Below are positions 1-7,651 of a DNA stretch of 9,213 bases, in pieces. The position numbers were made by a program, and so were the translations under genes. Origin of the DNA: Puniceicoccales bacterium (GTDB lineage: Bacteria > Verrucomicrobiota > Verrucomicrobiia > Opitutales > LL51). Below the pieces are notes generated by a model that had not been told where the DNA came from, made no database searches, and saw nothing but the letters and a program-made list of their open reading frames with translations. The stretch is taken from contig JAITNS010000087.1 in assembly GCA_031290315.1 (NCBI GenBank), positions 1 to 9,213 of the forward strand, given 5' to 3'. Numbering within the stretch: position 1 is the first letter of the stretch; the number at the start of each line of letters is the position of its first letter.

Positions 1-216
1 GTTCAAGTCCGTCCTCAACATCGCTTTCTGGGGACAGCAATAAATCAGGAACAATTTCTCTTTCTTCTTCTGCCAATGCTAAAGCAATGCTTAAACGAGG
101 AAAATTTTGTTCAAATTCGTCCTCAACATCGCTTTCTGGGGACAGCAATAAATCAGGAACAATTTCTCTTTCTTCTTCTGCCAATGCTAAAGCAAAACTT
201 AAATAAGGAAAATTTT
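1..216. repeat. 108-bp direct tandem repeat, two copies
   Basis: Positions 1-108 and 109-216 are direct repeats differing at about 6 of 108 bases. The next phase point at 217 shares only the first few bases (gttcaag). The period is exactly 36 codons of the minus-strand gene, so copy number can change without shifting frame. The array may continue left of the window. Confidence 0.93.
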
Positions 217-421
217 GTTCAAGTAAATTTACAAAATCGATTGTTGAGCGCTGCAATAATTCCGATGCTCGAGATATGTTGGCTTGCAATTCTCCCGGGG
301 CTCGAGGTATTTGTACCAATTTCGATAAGCTTAGATCTGCTACCGCAAATAATAAGCTAAATAAATAGTTACTGATACATAATAATATACCACCGATGCA
401 TATATGCTTTTTCTTTAACAT
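1..421 (-). CDS. Exported protein with 36-residue tandem repeats (3' end beyond window)
   Basis: I do not recognise a family. Reading the minus strand from an ATG at 421-419 gives 140 uninterrupted codons that leave the window at its left edge, so the C-terminus is missing. The N-terminus looks like a signal peptide: MLKKKH, a hydrophobic stretch at about residues 7-27, and a plausible cleavage site after Ala-Val-Ala (27-29). Residues 30-69 are a helical-looking spacer. From residue 70 an acidic 36-residue repeat begins (NFPxLSxALALAEEEREIV, then PDLLLSPESDVEDEFEQ), with a second copy from residue 106. The frame is preferred over the plus-strand frame because it has a start, an export signal and amphipathic acidic repeats that keep phase. 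No Shine-Dalgarno is evident (acctttatt before ATG). Export to the periplasm, surface or host is inference; a membrane-anchored form is also possible. Confidence 0.72.
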   Translation of the reverse strand, partial: MLKKKHICIGGILLCISNYLFSLLFAVADLSLSKLVQIPRAPGELQANISRASELLQRSTIDFVNLLEQNFPYLSFALALAEEEREIVPDLLLSPESDVEDEFEQNFPRLSIALALAEEEREIVPDLLLSPESDVEDGLE

Positions 422-432
422 AATAAAGGTAA

Positions 433-459
433 TTTGTATTTGTTATTTTCATATGCCAA
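433..459 (-). promoter_or_regulatory. Possible promoter of the repeat-protein gene
   Basis: On the minus strand TTGGCA (459-454) resembles a -35 box and TACAAA (438-433) a -10 box, but the spacer is only 15 bp. The surroundings are very AT-rich, so chance matches are likely. Confidence 0.2.
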
Positions 460-590
460 TTTTTTTTTTATGAAATGAGAAAAGTATTAGGAAATCTTAT
501 AAAAATTAAATAAAATCTCTTCATAGCTATTAATGAAAAATTTTGTATTCTAATTTTGCAAAAATGAAAAATATAAGGCGCTATTAAAGA

Positions 591-667
591 TGGTGGGAGA
601 TATTGGGCTCGAACCAATGACCTCTTGTGTGTCATACAAACGCTCTAACCAACTGAGCTAATCCCCC
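591..667 (-). tRNA. tRNA-Val (anticodon GAC)
   Basis: A complete cloverleaf can be drawn on the minus strand. The acceptor stem pairs GGGGGAT with ATCTCCC (one G-U pair), the D-stem GCTC with GAGC, the anticodon stem TTTGT with ACAAG (one G-U pair) and the T-stem ATTGG with CCAAT around a TTCGAGC loop. The anticodon loop is ATGACAC, giving GAC, which reads valine GUC and GUU codons. The discriminator is A and the CCA end is encoded (591-593). An A at position 32, normally a pyrimidine, is slightly unusual. The gene stands alone: the repeat-protein gene is downstream and ftsK diverges upstream. A GATAAA about 7 bases before the 5' end could be a -10 box, without a convincing -35. Confidence 0.95.
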
Positions 668-733
668 CACAGAATTTATCGAAGAAATATCTCACCATGG
701 ATCAAGAAAATTTTCGTCTTTTTCGGATTTTTA

Positions 734-762
734 TTGTACTCATCGGGAATGTTCGGTATGCT
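734..762 (+). promoter_or_regulatory. Possible ftsK promoter
   Basis: TTGTAC (734-739) and TATGCT (757-762) are separated by 17 bp, resembling a weak sigma-70 promoter. Transcription would start near 769, leaving a leader of about a dozen bases. No Shine-Dalgarno is visible before the ATG at 781. Confidence 0.3.
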
Positions 763-780
763 TTAAACTACATTTAAAGT

Positions 781-2925
781 ATGTCCACAAAAGTACGAAT
801 CATTCTCAGTTTTTTCATGGTCGTTTGTACCCTATTACTAGGGATCGCGCTTTTCGATTTTTCACCCCAACAAAGCCACCTCGTTACAACAAATTATATC
901 GCCGAATCACATAACCTCGTTGGTACATTTGGCTCAATGGTAGCTTTTTGGCTCTTTCGAGTTTTTGGAGGCAGTGCGGTTCTTCTACCGCTCATTCCCC
1001 TGTCGCTTTTTTGTTCCTTAATTCTACCTAAAAAATTTCCCCTTTGGCATATTATTCTTGCGATTCATTTTATTATTTTTGCTACCATTTTTCTCAGCGG
1101 GATTCAAAATTTTCTCCCCACACACTCCTTCCCTTCCCTAACAGCCGGATTAGGGGGCATTACTGGTACACTTTTACTGGAACGTATTTTTTTGCCACTA
1201 TTTGGCAAATGGGGAAGTATATTAATACCCTTTAGTGTCCTACTATTGCAAACCATCCTCCATGGAAATAAATTTTTCGGCAACTTCCTGAAAAAATTAT
1301 TTCATTATGTGGGCCTATGTTTTAAATTAATTTATAAGATATTTTTCAGAAATCCTCTTGCAACCAAATTATTAGGGAGTCGAGTCAAAGCAGATGTTGA
1401 AAGGAAAATAGCAGATGTTGAGAAGAAAATTACACCTACTAAAAATTCAAAAAGCGTACATATTTTTGAAGAAACAAATATTGTTAAGACGGACATACCC
1501 CTCAAAAAGCGTGATTCCGGATATACCTTCCCAAGTGTTAATTTATTAAAACCTTCTAAAAATAGTGGTAATAGTACGGATAATTGTGAACATGTTGCTC
1601 AAAGATTAATTGAAGTCTTAGCGCAATTTGGCGTAACGGTTTCACCGGGTGAAATTCATAAAGGCCCTGTCATTACGCGCTACGAAGTGACGCCGGATGC
1701 GGGTGTTCGTGTCGAAAAGATTGTCAATTTAGATAAGAATATCGCACTCGGACTGGCTGCTAAATCGGTACGTATTATTGCACCTGTTCCCGGGAAAGGT
1801 TGTGTGGGTATCGAATTACCGAATAAAGATCCGGCGAGTGTCCATTTAAGGGAGATTTTGGAATCGAAGGCTTGGGTAGAAACAGAAGCAGCTATCCCGA
1901 TTGTTCTTGGGCGAGGCGTTACGGGAGAACCTATGATCTATGATCTCGCTAAAATGCCACACCTCCTTATCGCCGGTGCTACAGGTTCTGGGAAAACGGT
2001 ATGTATTAATGCGATCATCGCTTCCCTACTCTATCACGCATCGCCGGAAGATTTACGGTTTATCATGGTCGATCCCAAAATCGTCGAAATGCAAAATTAT
2101 AATCAATTGCCACACATGCTAGTTCCTGTTGTGACGGATCCTAAAAAAGTTCCGGGTGCACTGAAGTGGCTGATTGCGGAAATGGAATTTCGTTATCAAA
2201 TTTTTGCGAAAGCGGGTGTGCGTAATATCGCCAATTACAATGAAAAACTAAAAGAGCTTCAAAAATTATCCGAAGAAGATGGAACGGAATATAAAAAATT
2301 TCCCTATGTGGTTTGCATTATCGATGAGCTGGCCGATCTTATGATGGTTGCACCTGGAGATATTGAGACCTATATTGCACGTCTCGCTCAATTAGCTCGT
2401 GCTGCTGGAATTCATCTCATTTTAGCGACACAACGTCCGTCGGTAAATGTTATTACGGGGATTATTAAAGCGAACTTGCCCTGTCGCATTGCATTTAAAG
2501 TTTCGTCAAAGGTCGACAGTCGAACGATTTTAGATGTCGGTGGCGCGGAAGCGTTATTAGGGCAAGGAGATATGTTATTTTCGCCTCCGGGGACATCGGG
2601 ATTATTACGTGCACAAGGGGCATTCGTTTCCGACGATGAAATTAATGGCATTGTCGATTATCTTTATCAAAAAAATGGTGGGCCAAAATTTGAGGAATCC
2701 GTACAAGAACAAATCGAAAATGATACTACTGCTAACGGAGATAGCAATGAAAATTGGGAAGATGAGCTTATTCCACGTGCCTTGGAAATCATTCGCGCAA
2801 ACGACCATGCTTCAACTTCTTTCTTACAACGAAAGTTAAAGATCGGTTACAACCGAGCTGCTCGCATTATGGATACGCTTCGCGAACAAGGGCTAGTAAG
2901 TTTTGATCCAGAAAACGATGCTTAA
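781..2925 (+). CDS. ftsK: DNA translocase FtsK/SpoIIIE
   Basis: Septum-anchored, ATP-driven double-stranded DNA pump that clears chromosome termini during division and, in FtsK systems, activates XerCD recombination at dif. The 714-residue protein has four or five membrane segments in residues 6-160, a short linker (about 165-265), the alpha domain from about 270, and the RecA-like motor with Walker A GATGSGKT (399-406) and Walker B ending in Asp515-Glu516. The C-terminal winged-helix gamma domain (about 660-714, with FLQRKLKIGYNRAARIMD) is the part that reads KOPS-type polarity sequences. It is much shorter than E. coli FtsK (1329 residues) because the linker is reduced, and is nearer SpoIIIE in size. 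The linker carries a 7-residue tandem duplication, ADVERKI/ADVEKKI (204-217). No Shine-Dalgarno precedes the ATG. It stands alone, convergent with the next gene. Confidence 0.97.
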   Translation: MSTKVRIILSFFMVVCTLLLGIALFDFSPQQSHLVTTNYIAESHNLVGTFGSMVAFWLFRVFGGSAVLLPLIPLSLFCSLILPKKFPLWHIILAIHFIIFATIFLSGIQNFLPTHSFPSLTAGLGGITGTLLLERIFLPLFGKWGSILIPFSVLLLQTILHGNKFFGNFLKKLFHYVGLCFKLIYKIFFRNPLATKLLGSRVKADVERKIADVEKKITPTKNSKSVHIFEETNIVKTDIPLKKRDSGYTFPSVNLLKPSKNSGNSTDNCEHVAQRLIEVLAQFGVTVSPGEIHKGPVITRYEVTPDAGVRVEKIVNLDKNIALGLAAKSVRIIAPVPGKGCVGIELPNKDPASVHLREILESKAWVETEAAIPIVLGRGVTGEPMIYDLAKMPHLLIAGATGSGKTVCINAIIASLLYHASPEDLRFIMVDPKIVEMQNYNQLPHMLVPVVTDPKKVPGALKWLIAEMEFRYQIFAKAGVRNIANYNEKLKELQKLSEEDGTEYKKFPYVVCIIDELADLMMVAPGDIETYIARLAQLARAAGIHLILATQRPSVNVITGIIKANLPCRIAFKVSSKVDSRTILDVGGAEALLGQGDMLFSPPGTSGLLRAQGAFVSDDEINGIVDYLYQKNGGPKFEESVQEQIENDTTANGDSNENWEDELIPRALEIIRANDHASTSFLQRKLKIGYNRAARIMDTLREQGLVSFDPENDA
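1390..1431 (+). repeat. 21-bp tandem duplication in the ftsK linker
   Basis: Two adjacent 21-bp units beginning gcagatgttga differ at only a few bases and encode ADVERKI and ADVEKKI. They lie in the charged linker between membrane and motor domains, where length changes are tolerated. Confidence 0.8.
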
Positions 2926-2928
2926 AAA

Positions 2929-3753
2929 TTATTTTTCACTTAAAGCGAGAACAGATCTTGATCGACTTATAGGAGAAGGTTCGGGAAAAAATTCTGGCGA
3001 GGGTTCAGAAGAAGGCTTAGGAAAACGATTGGAAGGATGTTCTGGAATTTTTAGCAACGCTCCATCACTGGTTTCATCTATTCTTTCTGCAATCTTCAAA
3101 CCTTTCTCACGGGATGACTTTATATGTTGATATACTTGTTGTGGATTTATTCTGGCTGTTGGCATAATACTTTGAACAAGTGCTTCATCATCCATAGTAG
3201 ATTGATACCCATTTTCTAGTAAAATACAAAATATTCGCAAAATAATTTGACAATCTTCATTATTCAATTGTTCTTCTTCGATGGTTAATCGCATCATATG
3301 ACAAAATAAGCCAGGATTTTTATTAATGAATACTTGTAGTCCATAATGCTGTAAAAGCTTTCTTAAAAGCCCATGGTTCCTCTCTCGGAGAGCTCTTAAA
3401 ATCCCTGCATCATTAACAAGGACTAATTCGTCGCTTTTTGGATCACTTTCAAAGATTACTCTCGGTGTTGTAATTGATTGTGGTACGTCATCATCTAATA
3501 ATATGTCAGACGGATCCCACGTTGCTTCAGATTGCGTTCTTTCCTGTTTACTTACTACTCGACCGCTTGAGCCTATTTCTACTACATACACATTTCCATC
3601 TTTACTCTGAATGCGGAGTTCGAAAACTGGAACCATTTTCCCCTTAATACATCTACGATACAAAGGTTCTTTTTTCTTAAAGCTGCTCGCTTCCATTCCC
3701 GATAATCCACTATTAAAAATTATCCCTACGTATACTATCATCTTCCACTTCAT
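2929..3753 (-). CDS. Putative exported protein of unknown function, Pro/Ser-rich tail
   Basis: I do not recognise this 274-residue protein. The N-terminus (MKWKMIVYVGIIFNSGLSG, then MEASS) looks like a short signal peptide with cleavage around residues 19-23. Residues 35-70 (VPVFELRIQSKDGNVYVVEI) suggest a small beta-rich segment. Residues about 110-215 are helical and hydrophobic (ILRALRERNHGLLRKLLQHY; QIILRIFCILLENGYQ), loosely like an alpha-solenoid or ankyrin-type region, which is a guess. The tail (about 238-268) is a low-complexity Pro/Ser/Glu stretch with FPKPSSEPSPEFFPEPSP. AGGGTG four bases before the ATG is a reasonable ribosome binding site. Its stop lies 3 bp from that of ftsK on the opposite strand. 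The aspS gene upstream shares its strand across a 146-bp gap. The signal peptide, Shine-Dalgarno and uninterrupted length support a real gene. Confidence 0.75.
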   Translation of the reverse strand: MKWKMIVYVGIIFNSGLSGMEASSFKKKEPLYRRCIKGKMVPVFELRIQSKDGNVYVVEIGSSGRVVSKQERTQSEATWDPSDILLDDDVPQSITTPRVIFESDPKSDELVLVNDAGILRALRERNHGLLRKLLQHYGLQVFINKNPGLFCHMMRLTIEEEQLNNEDCQIILRIFCILLENGYQSTMDDEALVQSIMPTARINPQQVYQHIKSSREKGLKIAERIDETSDGALLKIPEHPSNRFPKPSSEPSPEFFPEPSPISRSRSVLALSEK

Positions 3754-3862
3754 AAAACACCCTAATAATTGAATCTATGTTAATTGAAAAGATTTTTACT
3801 ATGAATCAACTTAAAAAACTTAAAAATTAAAAAAAATTTTTTTTCCAATTTTTGGCCATATC

Positions 3863-3895
3863 TCCCTAAAAGCTATCCCATAAAGTAATTAGGGA
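3863..3895 (-). terminator. Possible stem-loop after aspS
   Basis: TCCCTAA (3863-3869) pairs with TTAGGGA (3889-3895) around a 19-nt loop, five bases beyond the aspS stop on the minus strand. No T-run follows directly; a run of T comes only after a second small stem (CCAA/TTGG) and an A-run near 3830-3847. It could be a weak terminator or a 3'-end stabiliser. Confidence 0.3.
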
Positions 3896-3899
3896 AAAA

Positions 3900-5690
3900 T
3901 TATTTTCCATGGGGAATAATTGTCGCGATATGTAGCTCACGCAATTGTTTTTCGGAAGCGTAGGAAGGACTTTGGGCCATTAAATCCTGACCTTTTTGCG
4001 TCTTAGGGAAAGCAATTACATCGCGAATCGAATCGACTCCACAAATAATTGCCGCTAAACGATCTAATCCAACTGCAATACCTCCGTGCGGCGGTGCTCC
4101 GTATTTAAATGCTCGCAACATGTACCCGAAACGATCTTGAATCGTCTTTTCATCCAATTTTAATAAATCGCGCATCACAAGCGATTGTAACTCCGTATTG
4201 TGAATACGAATGCTACCACCCCCAATTTCATAACCATTGAGCACAATATCGTAATGCTGCGCTTTCACATTCTGCGGGTCCGTCTTTAATTTCTCCATAT
4301 CCTCTTCAACGGGTGCCGTAAAAGGATGATGCGTCGATAGGTAACGCCCTTGCTCTTCATCAAAGGAAATAAGCGGGAAATCAATAACCCATAGAAAATT
4401 AAATTGATCCTTTGGAATCGATAACCGCCCGCGATTGACCAGTAAATGCGCCACCTCTAAACGAATACGCCCTAAAATTGTACACGCATGTAACCAATCC
4501 GATGCTGCAAAAAATACAATATCGCCATCCCTAATGCTAAGCGTTGAATGTAACGCTTCTTTCTCTTGCTCCGATAAAAATTTTAAAATCGGTGATTTCC
4601 ATTCTCCGTTTTCAGATTTGATAAATGCTAAACCTTTTGCCCCCAAAGTTTTCGCAATATCTTCTAAATTTTTTAATTCTCCTTGGGTAAGATCGGCTAG
4701 ACCCTTCCCATTGATTGCCCTAATGGAACCGCCCTTCCTTAGGCAATCACGGAAAACTTTAAACTCAGAATGTTCGAATATGGGAGAAAGATCAACCAGT
4801 TCCAAGGCAAAACGTGTATCCGGTTTATCCGATCCAAAGCGATTCATCACCTCTTGGAAGGACATGCGAACGAAAGGTGTCCCAATATCGCGCTTGAGTG
4901 TCTCCTTAAAAACAACTTTCATCATCCCTTCAATTAGTGCGTAGATATCTTCGCGATCGATAAATGACATTTCTAAATCGATTTGTGTAAATTCCTGTTG
5001 GCGATCGGCACGTAAATCTTCATCGCGAAAACATCGCGCCAGAGAGTAATAGCGCTCAACTCCTGCTACCATAAGCATTTGCTTATATTGTTGTGGCGAT
5101 TGGCTTAGTGCATAAAAAGATCCTGGATTTTGGCGGCTTGGTACGAGAAATTCGCGAGCTCCTTCGGGAGTTGTTTTAAATAAATAAGGTAACTCGACTT
5201 CGATAAAATCTTGCTGGTCGAGATAATTGCGGACAGTATGACTAATACGATGTCTGAGGCATAATGTGTGCAAATTTTTAGGACGGCGTAAATCTAAGTA
5301 GCGGTAGGTTAGCCGCAAATCTTCATTTACTTTATCCGCTTTGTGATCCTCGAGTGGGAAAGGTAATGTTTCGGCGATATTGTGGATTTTGATGCTATCG
5401 GCGACGATTTCAATTTCTCCCGTCCCAATATTGGGGTTAGTGGTGTCATTGGGGCGCGCACGCACTATCCCTAAAATCTCAATAACGGACTCGTCTTTGA
5501 GTGTTGGTAATAAGGTAGCATAGTCATCATTTTTAGGATCAAAGACAATTTGCGTAATACCTTCGCGGTCGCGTAAATCTATAAAAATCAGTCCACCATG
5601 GTCACGAATCGATTGGATCCAACCAATTAAACGGACCCGTTCACCCACATTACTTTTCGTAAGCGTATTACAATGATGAGATCTCTTCAT
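3900..5690 (-). CDS. aspS: Aspartyl-tRNA synthetase, bacterial type
   Basis: Class II synthetase that activates aspartate with ATP and charges tRNA-Asp in the cytoplasm. Its 596 residues match the bacterial family length. It has the N-terminal OB-fold anticodon-binding domain (1-105), motif 2 with FRDEDLRADR followed by QQEFTQIDLE (221-240), a GAD insertion domain (about 290-415), the aspartate-binding/flipping region STHHPFTAP (452-460), and motif 3 GGIAVGLDRLAAI (536-548). Residue 31 is His in IRDHGG. In this family His here marks non-discriminating enzymes that also charge tRNA-Asn, whereas Leu (as in E. coli) marks the discriminating form. If so, Asn-tRNA would be made by GatCAB amidation. 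AAGGA lies three bases before the ATG, a rather short spacing. The ABC-F gene is 64 bp upstream on the same strand, probably in one operon. Confidence 0.97.
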   Translation of the reverse strand: MKRSHHCNTLTKSNVGERVRLIGWIQSIRDHGGLIFIDLRDREGITQIVFDPKNDDYATLLPTLKDESVIEILGIVRARPNDTTNPNIGTGEIEIVADSIKIHNIAETLPFPLEDHKADKVNEDLRLTYRYLDLRRPKNLHTLCLRHRISHTVRNYLDQQDFIEVELPYLFKTTPEGAREFLVPSRQNPGSFYALSQSPQQYKQMLMVAGVERYYSLARCFRDEDLRADRQQEFTQIDLEMSFIDREDIYALIEGMMKVVFKETLKRDIGTPFVRMSFQEVMNRFGSDKPDTRFALELVDLSPIFEHSEFKVFRDCLRKGGSIRAINGKGLADLTQGELKNLEDIAKTLGAKGLAFIKSENGEWKSPILKFLSEQEKEALHSTLSIRDGDIVFFAASDWLHACTILGRIRLEVAHLLVNRGRLSIPKDQFNFLWVIDFPLISFDEEQGRYLSTHHPFTAPVEEDMEKLKTDPQNVKAQHYDIVLNGYEIGGGSIRIHNTELQSLVMRDLLKLDEKTIQDRFGYMLRAFKYGAPPHGGIAVGLDRLAAIICGVDSIRDVIAFPKTQKGQDLMAQSPSYASEKQLRELHIATIIPHGK

Positions 5691-5754
5691 TTTCCTTGAA
5701 GCCTAAAAATTTGTTTTACTTCATACAAGAAAATATGCAAAAAACAGATTCCTA

Positions 5755-7587
5755 TTACAAATTTTCTAGCGATTTTGATAACTCAAACCATTTCTGCTCC
5801 CGCCGAACTAAATCTTCGCTAGTAACATTAAAAGCTAGCAAAGTTTCTTGTGTGCAATTTTTATTTAATTTTTCTTCGATCTCTTTCTTTCGTTGTGTTA
5901 AGTTAATAATTATTTTTTCAAGTTTTTCAAGTTCCTTTTCAATTTGCTTCCGTTTTTTTTCATCTTTTAAAGGTGGTGAATATTTTGAAGTATTTTTTAT
6001 TACGCCTTCTGATTTCTTCATCTCTTTTTTTTCAGCGAGGACGACTTCGACATAATCTTCTAAATCTCCCGTAAAAGTTTGGCAAAGTTGATTCTTCACC
6101 AAGAAAAGCTGCTCACAAACCGACTCGATGAGATAGAAGTCGTGGGAAACGAGTACAACGGCTCCTTCATATTCATTGAGCGCTTCGATAAGCGCATCCT
6201 TTGCTTCGATATCCAGGTGATTAGTTGGTTCATCGAGAATTAAAATATGGGGTGCTTGACGCGTAATAATGGCTAAGAGGAGTCGAGTTTTTTCTCCGCC
6301 AGAGAGATTTTGCACCCGTGTATCCGATTTTTGCTGCATCAATCCGAAACGCGCCAACTGTGTTCGCACTTGAGTCTCATTGCGATCAAGTAAAACTGTC
6401 GATAAAATTTCGAAGGGCGTTTTATCAATCGCCAATTCATCTGTCAAATGTTGCGAAAAATAGGCGACCTGTAATTTTTTAGCGAATTCAATACTGCCCT
6501 CGAATAATGCCAGTCGATTGGACAAAATTTTTACGAGCGTCGATTTCCCATTACCGTTTGCGCCGAGTAATGCGATGCGATCATCGCCATTGATTTTAAG
6601 ATTTAAGTCTTTTAAAACGATATGATTTCCATAACCCGCAACACCTTTTTTGATATGGATTAATTGGCGATCGATTGCTTTCGGATTAGGGAATGAAAAA
6701 CGTACCGTATAATCGCGATCTAGAGTCGGTAATTTTTCCATTTTTTCGAGCATTTTCATACGGCTTTGGGCTTGTGCCGCCTTTGTCGCCTTCGCTCGAA
6801 AACGATCGATAAATGCTTGTAAATGTTTTCGTGTCGTTTCTTGTTTTTCGATACGTTTTGCGAGGGCTTGTTGTTGATTGGCGCGTGTTTCGATAAAGGT
6901 ATCATAATTACCAGAATATAAATTTCCGGAAGGTAGGTGGAGAATTTTATCGCATAAAGTATTTAAAAAGTCGCGTTCATGGCTAATAATTAGGACTGTT
7001 TTTTTTCCATGGATACGCTGCAGATGATTTTTCAACCAAAGGGATGTTTCGAAATCAAGGTGATTACTTGGCTCATCCAACAATAAAATATCGGAAGGGG
7101 CAAACAAAGTTGCTCCGAGAGCGGCTCGAATCTGCCATCCTCCTGAAAAATCTTTTAATGGTTTTTGCGAATCATCATTCGAAAATCCCAAGCCAGACAA
7201 TATTGTTGCCGCACGAATTTCGGCATTAAAGCCATCGATCGCCTCTATGCTTTCAAAAATTTCCGCTAATTTCATGCCATCATGTTCCTCTTCCGAGGCA
7301 CGACGTAGTTCCATTAAATTTTGGTCAGCTTGCAAAACAAAGTCGAGCAACTTTACGGAATTATCCACAATTTCCTGTCGAACTGTTACCACTTTTGAAG
7401 CATTTGGTTTTATAATTATTCCTTGATCTGGGGCGATATCGTTTAGAATGAGATGGAAGAGGGTACTTTTCCCACAACCATTAGCACCGACGATCCCGAC
7501 TGTACTATTACTTTGGATATAAAAGGAAAGGCTATCGAGTAGAACACGCCCACCGATGGAATAAGTTAAATTACGAATATCAATCAC
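5755..7587 (-). CDS. ABC-F family ATPase, YheS-like
   Basis: Soluble ABC protein with two ATPase cassettes and no membrane domain. The ABC-F family acts on ribosomes, reaching the tRNA E site to aid translation or ribosome rescue. Cassette 1 has Walker A GANGCGKST (34-42), signature FSGGWQ (147-152), Walker B DILLLDEP (166-173) and switch His203. Cassette 2 has Walker A GANGNGKST (342-350), signature LSGGEKTR (428-435), Walker B HILILDEP (447-454) and His482. The linker between them, with HLQAFIDRFRAKATKAAQAQ (255-274), matches the YheS-type P-site tRNA interaction motif. A charged coiled coil (about 540-605) ends the 610-residue protein. The start is GTG; an in-frame TAG four codons upstream rules out a longer form. 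No Shine-Dalgarno is seen. Specific function versus an antibiotic-protection role cannot be decided; housekeeping is likelier given aspS next door. Confidence 0.93.
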   Translation of the reverse strand: MIDIRNLTYSIGGRVLLDSLSFYIQSNSTVGIVGANGCGKSTLFHLILNDIAPDQGIIIKPNASKVVTVRQEIVDNSVKLLDFVLQADQNLMELRRASEEEHDGMKLAEIFESIEAIDGFNAEIRAATILSGLGFSNDDSQKPLKDFSGGWQIRAALGATLFAPSDILLLDEPSNHLDFETSLWLKNHLQRIHGKKTVLIISHERDFLNTLCDKILHLPSGNLYSGNYDTFIETRANQQQALAKRIEKQETTRKHLQAFIDRFRAKATKAAQAQSRMKMLEKMEKLPTLDRDYTVRFSFPNPKAIDRQLIHIKKGVAGYGNHIVLKDLNLKINGDDRIALLGANGNGKSTLVKILSNRLALFEGSIEFAKKLQVAYFSQHLTDELAIDKTPFEILSTVLLDRNETQVRTQLARFGLMQQKSDTRVQNLSGGEKTRLLLAIITRQAPHILILDEPTNHLDIEAKDALIEALNEYEGAVVLVSHDFYLIESVCEQLFLVKNQLCQTFTGDLEDYVEVVLAEKKEMKKSEGVIKNTSKYSPPLKDEKKRKQIEKELEKLEKIIINLTQRKKEIEEKLNKNCTQETLLAFNVTSEDLVRREQKWFELSKSLENL

Positions 7588-7593
7588 GGCTAA

Positions 7594-7623
7594 ATACTAT
7601 TCAATCTTAAAAATTTTATTCAA
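7594..7623 (-). promoter_or_regulatory. Possible promoter of the ABC-F/aspS operon
   Basis: On the minus strand TTGAAT (7623-7618) and TAGTAT (7599-7594) are 18 bp apart, a fair sigma-70 match. Only six bases separate the -10 from the GTG start, so the transcript would begin at or next to the start codon and be leaderless or nearly so. This fits the absence of a Shine-Dalgarno but is untested. Confidence 0.35.
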
Positions 7624-7651
7624 GAATTATTCGAAATTTCGTTGCTTTTCG

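Noticed and set aside
76..360. Plus-strand open frame over the tandem repeat at the left edge
   Set aside because: It overlaps the minus-strand frame, which has a signal peptide, a sensible start and acidic in-phase repeats. The plus frame begins inside the repeat and has no convincing protein features.
4435..4944. 169-codon plus-strand frame within aspS
   Set aside because: Fully antisense to the conserved aspS coding sequence and without recognisable features.
5696..6055. 119-codon plus-strand frame over the ABC-F C-terminus
   Set aside because: It is antisense to the Lys/Glu-rich coiled coil; its Phe/Ser-rich product is the mirror of that composition.
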